From positions 124,001-188,000 of the forward strand of contig CAJYPK010000034.1 in assembly GCA_913776615.1 (NCBI GenBank): a stretch of DNA of 64,000 nucleotides, read 5' to 3'. Source of the stretch: an uncultured Hymenobacter sp. GTDB taxonomy: Bacteria > Bacteroidota > Bacteroidia > Cytophagales > Hymenobacteraceae. The notes beneath the pieces were generated by a model. It had not been told where the DNA came from and did no database searches. It was given only the letters and a program-made list of their open reading frames with translations. Positions 50,273-58,547 of the stretch are shown piece by piece (within the stretch, counting starts at the first letter, position 1; the number at the start of each line of letters is the position of its first letter). The position numbers were made by a program, and so were the translations under genes.

Positions 50273-53200
50273 ATGCAAAATATTTTTTACGCTATTGTCC
50301 TCTGTTTAGCTACGCTAGCCCGTACCGGCCGGGCGCAGGAACCACCGACCGGCTCTCCTCGCCTGGCCGTTGCCCCGCCCGCGGTAGAAACGAATTTAGA
50401 ATTCATAGCCAACAAGGGCCAGTGGCCGGCGGAGGTACGCTACGCGGCGGCGGTGCCCGGCGGCCACCTGTACCTGGAGCCAGGGGGGCTGCGCTACGTG
50501 CTGCTGGAAGCCGTAGAGCACCCGCACGAGCAGCCGGCCCACTCGGCGGCAGCAAGTGCGCGGCCCTCCGCTGCCGGTGCCAACTCGACCCCGGCCGCGG
50601 AAGGTGCCATCAGCGGCCACCAGCTGCGGGTGCGCTTTGCGGGAGCCGACGCAACCACGCCGCTGGCCCCGGCCCAGGCCACCGGCGAGGTGCGCAACTA
50701 CTTGCACGGCAGCGACCCCAGCCGCTGGGCCAGCGCCGTGCCCAGCTATCGGCAGGTGCGCTACCAAGCCCCGTGGCCGGGCATCGCGGCCCGGTTTTAT
50801 GAGAATGCTACCCAGCGCCTGGAATACGATTTTGAGGTTGCGGCCGGGGCCGACGCCAGCCGCGTGCAGCTCCGCTACGAAGGTGCCACCAGCCTCACGC
50901 TCAGCGCCGATGGGCAGCTGCACGTGGGTACCTCGGTGGGGAATCTTACCGAGCTGGCCCCGCACGCCTACCAAGTTGACGCCGCCACGGGCGAGCACCA
51001 GCCGGTGGCCTGCCGCTACCGCCTGCGGGTCGCCGACGCCCACGTGTCGTTTGAGCTGGGCGCTTACGACCACGCCCGGCCGCTGGTCATCGACCCCACG
51101 GTAATTTTTTCGACGTACTCGGGGTCACGGAGCAGCAACTGGGGCTTCACGGCGACCTACGATGCGGCGGGCAACCTCTATTCGGGGGGCATCGTGCTCG
51201 ACGACTCGTTTGACCTGCCCAGCTACCCGACTACGATGGGCGCGTTTCAAACGCGCTTCGGCGGCCTTATCGACATTGCGCTTATCAAATACAACACGAC
51301 CGTCAGCGGGACGGCCGCCCGGGTGTGGGCTACCTACCTGGGCGGTAGCCGCCACGATTTTCCAAGTAGCCTGGTAGTGAATGCGCAAGGCGAGCTTATT
51401 GTGCTGGGCACCTCGGCTTCGAATGACTACCCGACTACCAACGGGGCCTTGCAGCGCGATTTTAAGGGCGGGATATCGGTAGGCCCGTTTGGCGCTTCGA
51501 CCGACAACTTATACCAGGTCAGCAGCGGGACTGACCTCGTTATTACTCGCCTGCGGGCCGACGGTGGAGGACTGGCAGCGTCTACCTACCTAGGCGGGAC
51601 CGGCAACGACGGCATGGCGGCCTACGTGCCTTCGTCGAACGCCCGCCAACTGCCCCAAAACTACGGCGACGCCCTGCGCGGCGATGTGTTTACCGATGCG
51701 CAGGGCAACATCTACGTGGCCTCGGTTACGAGCTCCGCAAACTTCCCGACTACGGCGGGCAGCTTCGGCCCCGGCTACCGGGGTGGCTCCTGCGATGCCG
51801 TGGTGTGCAAGCTGCCCGCCACGCTCGACCGCCTCACCTGGAGCGGCCTGCTGGGCGGCAGCGCAGCCGACGCCGCCTATTCCATTCAGCTCGACTCCCA
51901 GGGCAATGCCTACGTGGGCGGGGGTACGCTCAGCCCCGCCTTCCCCGGCACGGGCGGCGGCTACCAGGCGCAGGCGCAGGGCAGCGTCGATGGCTTCGTG
52001 GCTCGCATCGCGGCCAATGGCAGTACCGTGCAGCGCGCCACCTACCTGGGCACCGATAAATACGACCAGGCGTTTTTTATCCAAATCGGGGCCGATGGCG
52101 GGGTGTACGTACTGGGTCAGACCCTGGGCCGGTGGCCGGTGAGCGCGGGCATCTACAGTAATCCGGGCAGCTGCCAGTTTATTCAAAAGCTCAGTCCGGA
52201 ATTGGACAGGAGCTTGCTGAGTACGGTCTTCGGCAGCGGGCGCAGCACGATTGACATTTCGCCGACGGCCTTTTTGGTAGACCAGTGCGACCGCGTCTAC
52301 GCCAGTGGCTGGGGGGGCGATGTGAACGGCAACCGCAATCAGCTCTACACCTATCCCGGCTTCGTAAACCAGAATGGCTTTACCCACGGCATGCCCACCA
52401 CGCCCAATGCCGTGCGCACTGCGCCCGACAATCCCACGGCCGGCTCTGATTTCTACCTGGCGCAATTTGCCCCGGGAATGACTGGCCTTACCTATGCTAC
52501 TTTCTACGGCGACCCCAACTCTGGCTCACGGGGCGACCACGTCGACGGCGGCACCTCGCGCTTCGACCCGCGCGGCGTCGTGTACGCCGCTGCCTGCGCC
52601 TGCGCTAGCTTCAGCGGCTTTCCTATGCCGCCCGGAGCCTTCAGCTACGCCACGACCAACGGCACCGGTAGCTCCTTGCTGTGTAATAACGCGGCTTTCA
52701 AGCTGAATTTTGAGCCAACCACCGCCGACGTGGGTAAAGACCAGGCACTGTGCGTCACGGCACCGCCCCTGGCACTGAGCGGCCGGCCCGGCGGCGGCTT
52801 CTGGACCGGACCGGGGGTAGCGGGCTCGGTAGCCACGGGCTTTACCTTCACGCCCAGCCCGACGCTGGTCGGCGCGCAAGTACTCACGTACACCGTGCCG
52901 GGCGCGGCGAATGCCTGTACGACCTCGGCCCGGCTCACCGTCACGGTAGAGGCATCGACGCCGGCTACGGCCTCGGCGCCGGCGTCGATCTGCGCGAGCG
53001 GCGGGCCGGTGGCCCTTACTACCGGCCGCCCGGCCGGGGGCATCTGGACGGGGCCAGGCGTGTCGGGGTCGGTGGCTACGGGCTTTTTCTTCACGCCCAC
53101 CCAGGCGCTGCTGGGCACCCAGCAGCTCTCTTACACCATCATCGACCCAGCTTCCTGCGGCGGGGGCCGGACCCGGGCCACGGTGGCCGTAGTAGTGCTC

Positions 53201-53938
53201 CCGGCGCCCACCGTGGTGCTCCCGCCCGACACTGTGCTGTGCCCGGGCAGCAGCCAATCCTTCCGGCTACGGGCCTCGCCGGCCGGGGGCGTGTGGACCG
53301 GGCCGGGCATATCGGCGGGCAACGTATTTTCGCCGATGCTGCCGGGCACCAGCGTACTTACCTACGCTGTCGATTCGGGTAAATCCTGCCCGGTAGTGGC
53401 TACGCGCCGCATTACGCTATTGGCTCAGCCGGTGCTGGCACCTACGCTTATTCCGGGCAGCTGCACCCCGAGCGCGGTAGCGCCGGTAGTGGTGCACTAC
53501 CAGCAGCCGGCTACCGGCCTACCCGCCGACGCGGTGCTGACCTGGAATTTTGGTGATGCCAGCCGCGATACGGTCGGGCTTGACGTAACGCACACCTACT
53601 TTACCGAAGGCACCTTTCACCCCCGGGCGACGCTCCGTTTCAATCAGGGTCGCTGTGAGCAGGTCGCCACGCTACCGGCCGTCACGGTGGAGAAAATGTT
53701 CATTCCAAACGCCTTCACGCCCAACGCCGACCGCGTCAACGATTTTTTCGAGCCCCGAATCGGTGGCTGTCCGCCGCGCCTGCAAATATTCTCGCGCTGG
53801 GGCCAGCGGGTGTACGAAAGCGCAGCCTACCACAACGACTGGAACGGCACCGGCCTGACCCCAGGCATTTATTACTACCTACTCACTCCTCCCAACGGTG
53901 CCCCATCCATCAAAGGCTGGGTGGAATTACTGCGGTGA
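50273..53938 (+). CDS. Large secreted protein, DUF7948/SBBP-type repeats, Ig-like repeats, gliding-motility-associated (T9SS type B) C-terminus
   Basis: FIANKGQWPAEVRYAA; SBBP-like STYLGGxxxD repeats; three GGxWTGPGxxG repeats; C-terminal MFIPNAFTPNADRVNDFFEP...RWGQRVYESAAYHNDWNG. Confidence 0.88.
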   Translation: MQNIFYAIVLCLATLARTGRAQEPPTGSPRLAVAPPAVETNLEFIANKGQWPAEVRYAAAVPGGHLYLEPGGLRYVLLEAVEHPHEQPAHSAAASARPSAAGANSTPAAEGAISGHQLRVRFAGADATTPLAPAQATGEVRNYLHGSDPSRWASAVPSYRQVRYQAPWPGIAARFYENATQRLEYDFEVAAGADASRVQLRYEGATSLTLSADGQLHVGTSVGNLTELAPHAYQVDAATGEHQPVACRYRLRVADAHVSFELGAYDHARPLVIDPTVIFSTYSGSRSSNWGFTATYDAAGNLYSGGIVLDDSFDLPSYPTTMGAFQTRFGGLIDIALIKYNTTVSGTAARVWATYLGGSRHDFPSSLVVNAQGELIVLGTSASNDYPTTNGALQRDFKGGISVGPFGASTDNLYQVSSGTDLVITRLRADGGGLAASTYLGGTGNDGMAAYVPSSNARQLPQNYGDALRGDVFTDAQGNIYVASVTSSANFPTTAGSFGPGYRGGSCDAVVCKLPATLDRLTWSGLLGGSAADAAYSIQLDSQGNAYVGGGTLSPAFPGTGGGYQAQAQGSVDGFVARIAANGSTVQRATYLGTDKYDQAFFIQIGADGGVYVLGQTLGRWPVSAGIYSNPGSCQFIQKLSPELDRSLLSTVFGSGRSTIDISPTAFLVDQCDRVYASGWGGDVNGNRNQLYTYPGFVNQNGFTHGMPTTPNAVRTAPDNPTAGSDFYLAQFAPGMTGLTYATFYGDPNSGSRGDHVDGGTSRFDPRGVVYAAACACASFSGFPMPPGAFSYATTNGTGSSLLCNNAAFKLNFEPTTADVGKDQALCVTAPPLALSGRPGGGFWTGPGVAGSVATGFTFTPSPTLVGAQVLTYTVPGAANACTTSARLTVTVEASTPATASAPASICASGGPVALTTGRPAGGIWTGPGVSGSVATGFFFTPTQALLGTQQLSYTIIDPASCGGGRTRATVAVVVLPAPTVVLPPDTVLCPGSSQSFRLRASPAGGVWTGPGISAGNVFSPMLPGTSVLTYAVDSGKSCPVVATRRITLLAQPVLAPTLIPGSCTPSAVAPVVVHYQQPATGLPADAVLTWNFGDASRDTVGLDVTHTYFTEGTFHPRATLRFNQGRCEQVATLPAVTVEKMFIPNAFTPNADRVNDFFEPRIGGCPPRLQIFSRWGQRVYESAAYHNDWNGTGLTPGIYYYLLTPPNGAPSIKGWVELLR

Positions 53939-54077
53939 GGTGGTGAAGTGGTGAGATGGTGAAGTGGTGAGATGGTGAAATCCCTATCAGAAACTTCCTC
54001 CTTAGCCATCCTGCCGGCGGCTTACCCTTTCACCGCTTCCTTTGTACTCACCATTTCACCACCTCACTATTTCACCA
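53934..54077. repeat. Octamer/heptamer inverted repeat flanking a codirectional junction
   Basis: Left ggtgaggtggtgaagtggtgagatggtgaagtggtgagatggtgaaat; right actcaccatttcaccacctcactatttcacca (54046-54077); ~27/31 over aligned arm. Confidence 0.85.
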
Positions 54078-54083
54078 ACAGGT

Positions 54084-54515
54084 ATGGATATTTTTATGAA
54101 AGCTGCCTTTGAGGAGGCACAGCAGGGACGGCGCGAGGGTGGGATCCCGATTGGCTCGGTGCTGGTGCGCGGCCAGGAAATAGTGGGCCGCGGTCACAAC
54201 AAGCGCGTGCAGGAGCTCGACCCCATTGCCCACGGCGAGATGGACGCCCTGCGCAACGCCGGCCGCCAGCGCACTTACCGCGATACCGTACTATACACCA
54301 CGCTCATGCCCTGCTACATGTGCGCGGGTACCATCGTGCAGTTCAAAATCCCCAAAGTAGTTGTGGGCGAAGCGCAGACCTTCGGTGAGTCGCTGGAGTT
54401 TTTACAGTCGCACGGCGTAGAGGTTGAAATTCTCAATGCCCCCGAATGCGTGGCCATGATGGAAGAATTCATCCAGGCCGAGCCCACCCTCTGGAACGAA
54501 GACATTATGGAGTAA
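54084..54515 (+). CDS. Nucleoside/cytidine deaminase family protein
   Basis: DPIAHGEMDALRNAGR, TLMPCYMCAGTIVQFKIPKVVVGE; start at 54084 (upstream codons are repeat sequence). Confidence 0.9.
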   Translation: MDIFMKAAFEEAQQGRREGGIPIGSVLVRGQEIVGRGHNKRVQELDPIAHGEMDALRNAGRQRTYRDTVLYTTLMPCYMCAGTIVQFKIPKVVVGEAQTFGESLEFLQSHGVEVEILNAPECVAMMEEFIQAEPTLWNEDIME

Positions 54516-54520
54516 ACTGT

Positions 54521-54604
54521 CTTGTAGGGTAAGCTTCAGCTTGCCCGGCGTCCGGTGAGTTACGACCACCCCGACGCCGGGCAAGCTAAAGCTTGCCCCA
54601 CAAG
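54521..54604. repeat. REP-like palindrome (family B-like), 32-nt arms
   Basis: cttgtagggtaagcttcagcttgcccggcgtc vs reverse complement of 54573-54604, 29/32. Confidence 0.88.
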
Positions 54605-54613
54605 CAGACAAGA

Positions 54614-56191
54614 TTATTTCCGGCCCAGCCATTTTTCGGGGTTGAGGTTGGCCGAATTGCGCCACACCTGAAACTGTACCTGGGCGGTGCCATCGGCGTC
54701 GGTGGCGGCGGTGCCGATGGCCTCGCGGGCGCTCACCTGCTCGCCCTCGTGCACGTTGACCGAGCGCAGCTTGGCGTACACGGTGAAGTACTCGCCGTGC
54801 TGAATCATCACGATGGTATTCATGCCCGGCACCTGGGCCACCGTGAGCACGCGCCCGCCAAATACGGCCCGCACGGCCTCCCCAGCGTTGGTTTGAATAT
54901 CCACGCCCCGGTTATCGACCGTAACGTGCCGGAGCACGGGATGCGGGTGCCGGCCGAAGTGCTGCGACACGAAGCCCCGCGCCACCGGCCAGGGCAGCCG
55001 CCCCTTGTTGCCAGCGAAGCCCGACGATACCAGCGCCGTTTCGGGAGTGAGGGCCACCCGGCGGGCCCGGCGGTCGGCAGTGGTTTCCTCGGGGGCGTCG
55101 CTCTCCGGGTTGGCGCTGGGGTCGTCGGCGCGGGGAGTGGCCTCGGGCTCGGGGTTGCGCGCCACGGGCTCCTCGGCGCGGCTCGGGGCGGGGCGGCGGC
55201 GGGTGGCCGCCGCGGCGGCCGAATTGGCGGCGCGGCGGCGGGCGGCCACGGCCGCAAGGCGGGCGGCGTGAGCGGCGCGGGCTATCTCCTCGCGCACCCG
55301 CTGGGCAATGAGGTCGTCGAGTCGGGCTACGGCCTGCTGGCGCTGGGCCAGCTCCTGCCGCAGCCCTTGCTCCTGCTGGCTCAATTGCTGCACCACCTCG
55401 TCTTGCTCGGTTTTGAGGCCCATGAGGTTGCGATTTTCAACCAATTGCGTCGAAAGCAGGCTTTTCTGCCGCTGGCGCTGGCGGGTAAGGCCGTCGAGCT
55501 CGTGGCTGAGCTGCTGCTGCGCCCCCACGATGCGTATCGCCTGCCGCTGCCGCTCCTCGGTGTACTGGTGCACGTAGCGCAGCCGCAGCACAAATTGGTT
55601 GAACGACTCCGCGGCAAACAAAAACATGAGCTGGTTGAAGCCGCTGCTCGTTTTGGCAGCGGCGTACATCATGCGGGCGTACTCGGCCTTGAGGCGGGCC
55701 AGCTGCTCCTGGGTGCTCAGCACCTGCCGCACGGTTTGGTGCACGTTGGTTTCGATGCCTTGCAACTGGGTCGAGATGTGCTGAATCTGCCCTTGCTTCT
55801 GACTTAGCTTTTCCTTGATGGCGTTGAGCTGACCCAGCGTCGCTTCTTTGCGCTGGGTGGTCTCGGTTAACACCTTACCGGCTTCCTCGATGCGGCTGAG
55901 GTTGGCCTGGCGCTCGCGCTCCAGTTGCTCCTTGCTCTTGGTGCGCGGGCGGCGGGAGCGCGCCGGCTGCCGGGTTCGGGTCTTCTTCGAATGTTGCTCG
56001 GCGTGGCGGCGCTGGGCTCCGACCGGGCCAGCCAGCAGCAGGAGCAGCACCGCCAGCACGGCGTGGCCAGCGCACTTACGCAGCTTATTCAGGGGTAAAA
56101 GACGGGTCACAATCAATGGAAGGAACGACGAGTTCGCGGCCGCCGCACAAAATAACGCACGAACGCCGGGCCTGTTGCCCCGCGCGATCAA
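54614..56191 (-). CDS. Murein hydrolase activator EnvC-like, M23 peptidase domain (start uncertain)
   Basis: Coiled-coil N-terminus; GRLPWPVARGFVSQHFGRHPHPVLRHVTVDNRGVDIQT...VMIQHGEYFTVYAKL. Confidence 0.88.
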   Translation of the reverse strand: MIARGNRPGVRALFCAAAANSSFLPLIVTRLLPLNKLRKCAGHAVLAVLLLLLAGPVGAQRRHAEQHSKKTRTRQPARSRRPRTKSKEQLERERQANLSRIEEAGKVLTETTQRKEATLGQLNAIKEKLSQKQGQIQHISTQLQGIETNVHQTVRQVLSTQEQLARLKAEYARMMYAAAKTSSGFNQLMFLFAAESFNQFVLRLRYVHQYTEERQRQAIRIVGAQQQLSHELDGLTRQRQRQKSLLSTQLVENRNLMGLKTEQDEVVQQLSQQEQGLRQELAQRQQAVARLDDLIAQRVREEIARAAHAARLAAVAARRRAANSAAAAATRRRPAPSRAEEPVARNPEPEATPRADDPSANPESDAPEETTADRRARRVALTPETALVSSGFAGNKGRLPWPVARGFVSQHFGRHPHPVLRHVTVDNRGVDIQTNAGEAVRAVFGGRVLTVAQVPGMNTIVMIQHGEYFTVYAKLRSVNVHEGEQVSAREAIGTAATDADGTAQVQFQVWRNSANLNPEKWLGRK

Positions 56192-56559
56192 CCCGGGGCG
56201 GCCGGCGACTGCGCGTCCTTACGAGGGCAGCGCCCTTAACGATGAGCTAGCACCCACCCGGTGCGCCAGCCTCGCCTGCGGCACCCGCCGCCTCCCACCT
56301 CACCCTAGCCCCGCCAGGCCGCTTAAAACCCTGGCAATTCTCGACCCACTCCACCCGCTCAAAAAAATTGTAAAGTCCTTTTTTTCGCGCCCGTTTATTG
56401 CCCTACCAGCTCTGAAACGCGGTTTTCTGCCTTCAGAAACAAGCTTTACCGGCATTTCTAAAGTCAGATTATCTCAACTATTCAGTTGCGCCGCCCAGTA
56501 CGGCTTCCTGACCTTCGGGACATGCAAGCTCTTGCACCACCAGATTTTGCTATTCTTCC

Positions 56560-57094
56560 ATGAAACACCACCTGCCACTTCTCGCCCTGGCCGCCCTGCT
56601 GGGCCTGAGCCAGTGCAAAAAACATGACCCCGACCCGCTGGAACAGTTGCCTCCGGCCACCCAAACCGGGGCCAACACTTTCGGCTGCCTTGTCAATGGA
56701 AAGCCTTGGACTCCGCAAGGATATAATGGAACTTCTAATTATAGTGTAACATTTGATAAACTATATCATGGAGGAAATCTTGATATAAGATCTTATATAT
56801 ATAGAAAATAAATCACAATCAATTATAATTGGCGGTGACAGTATTGCGAGCATAGGTAGATACTCTCTAGACAAGGCACCTCGATCTATATTCTTTATAG
56901 ATAATCGACTACCTACTGCTTGTCAAGAATTTGATGGCAATACAGGTACAGGCCAATACCGCCGGGGCACGCTGACGATCACGCGCCTGGACCTGCAAGC
57001 CGGCATCATCTCGGGCACCTTCGACTTCACCCTCTACAAGCCCGGCTGCGATACCATCCGCGTCACCCAGGGCCGCTTCGACAAACAACTCTAA
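56560..57094 (+). pseudogene. Frameshifted DUF6252-like lipoprotein, paralogue of 57965..58525
   Basis: ORF stops at 56811 but homology resumes in another frame (SQSIIIGGDSIASIG...RRGTLTITRLDLQAGIISGTFDFTLYKPGCDTIRVTQGRFDKQL to 57094); frame change near AAAA at 56805-56808. Confidence 0.7.
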
Positions 57095-57122
57095 TCTCCT
57101 CTTCCTCGCCTCGTTCTTTCGC

Positions 57123-57734
57123 ATGAGACACCTCTTGCTTGCCCTGCTCAGCGCCCTGCTGCTGGCCGGCCCCGCCCGCGCCCAGCACCCCGCCCCCAAG
57201 TCCCCCTACCCCAGCGACCAGCCCACCGACCCCGTCCGCCAGAAGCTCGACTCCCTCTTCGCCAACCTCGACAAGAGCCGCATCCCCTCCGGCCGCCTGC
57301 TCGAAGCCGCCCTGCCCCTAGCCCCCGTCCAACTCTTCGACGGCTCCCTCCACGACTCGGCCCGCGCCGACATGGACGTCTTCCGCCATCTCTACGCCAC
57401 CGCCCTCAGCGCCCGCCTCGCTGGCTCCGACACGCTGCCTACCATCCAAGACTACAACTGGCGCGTGCAAGCCGCCGCCCCCACTGCCCCCACCGACCCC
57501 ATCCCCGTGGCCGTGCAGTATCTCAGCTACCACACCCTCCGGCCCGACGCGGAAAGAGCCCGCCTGCTGCGCCTGCAAAACCAGCAGCTCTACGATGTGC
57601 CCAACCGCCGCGACAGCCCCTACCTGCCTGCCGTTCTCTTCGCCGCCGCCCCCGAGCGCAGCTACTCGGCCAGTTCCACGGTAGCCCTGGTATTGCGCCG
57701 CAGCCTCTGCCTGGCCAGCGGCACCCACTCGTAA
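57123..57734 (+). CDS. Truncated paralogue of the N-terminal part of 58548.. secreted protein
   Basis: QKLDSLFANLDKSRIPSGRLLEAALPLAP...LRLQNQQLYDVPNRR matches QLDQVFAHLDKSQVPTRLLDAYAHPLAP...LRLQDQQLYDVPGRR; ends after LFAAAPERSY. Confidence 0.65.
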   Translation: MRHLLLALLSALLLAGPARAQHPAPKSPYPSDQPTDPVRQKLDSLFANLDKSRIPSGRLLEAALPLAPVQLFDGSLHDSARADMDVFRHLYATALSARLAGSDTLPTIQDYNWRVQAAAPTAPTDPIPVAVQYLSYHTLRPDAERARLLRLQNQQLYDVPNRRDSPYLPAVLFAAAPERSYSASSTVALVLRRSLCLASGTHS

Positions 57735-57964
57735 AACAGGAAACCAGCAGCATAAATACGCCGCTTTTGGGCTAGTCAAAAATTAGTTGTAAAGTCAGAC
57801 AAAAACCCTGCTACCCCTTCTCTTGCAGCTACTTGCCAGCCAAACAGGCCAAAACTAGCGTCAGATAATATCACATTATAACTTGACTTCGCCTCTGCCA
57901 CACTTCTACTTTCACCCCCGGGTCCTGCCCGCCACATTTTCCCTCCTCTTTTTCCTCTTTTCCC

Positions 57965-58525
57965 ATGACGCACCACCGCCTTGTGCCATTGCTGCTGGCT
58001 GCCCTGCTGGGCCTGAGCCAGTGCAAAGACCACGATCCCGACCCCTCCCCCGCCGACCAACTGCCCCCCGCCACCCAGACCGGGGCCAACACCTTCGGCT
58101 GCCTCGTCAATGGCCAGCCCTGGCTGCCTAGTGGTTTCATTGGGACTAGCAGCAACTACCGCGTGACTTATGACCCTTCTTACTCGGGAGGAAGTCTGCA
58201 AATCAGAGCATTCCGTCTTATTGATAACTTACCAGAAGCGAATTATATATTCCTCGATGGTTCACAAATAGATAAGGTAGGCAATTACCCGATAGGTAGT
58301 ACAGGGTCAGCCGGCGTGTCTTACGTCACCGGATTACGAAGTGGTCCCTGTCAATCATATAAGCCTTCTAATAATATCAGCGGTTTTTACATGACAGGAC
58401 GGTTAACCATCACGCGCCTAGACATGAGCAAAGGCATCATCTCGGGCACGTTCGCCTTCACCCTGGCCCAGCCCGGCTGCGACACGCTCAAGGTCACCCA
58501 GGGCCGCTTCGACAAACAACTCTAA
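57965..58525 (+). CDS. DUF6252-like lipoprotein
   Basis: MTHHRLVPLLLAALLGLSQCKDHDPD lipobox; GANTFGCLVNGQPWLPSG; LTITRLDMSKGIISGTFAFTL. Confidence 0.75.
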   Translation: MTHHRLVPLLLAALLGLSQCKDHDPDPSPADQLPPATQTGANTFGCLVNGQPWLPSGFIGTSSNYRVTYDPSYSGGSLQIRAFRLIDNLPEANYIFLDGSQIDKVGNYPIGSTGSAGVSYVTGLRSGPCQSYKPSNNISGFYMTGRLTITRLDMSKGIISGTFAFTLAQPGCDTLKVTQGRFDKQL

Positions 58526-58547
58526 CCCCCTGCGCCACACGCCCCCG

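Noticed and set aside
54042-54083. Upstream start for the deaminase
   Set aside because: Encoded by the octamer inverted repeat; catalytic domain begins at ATG 54084.
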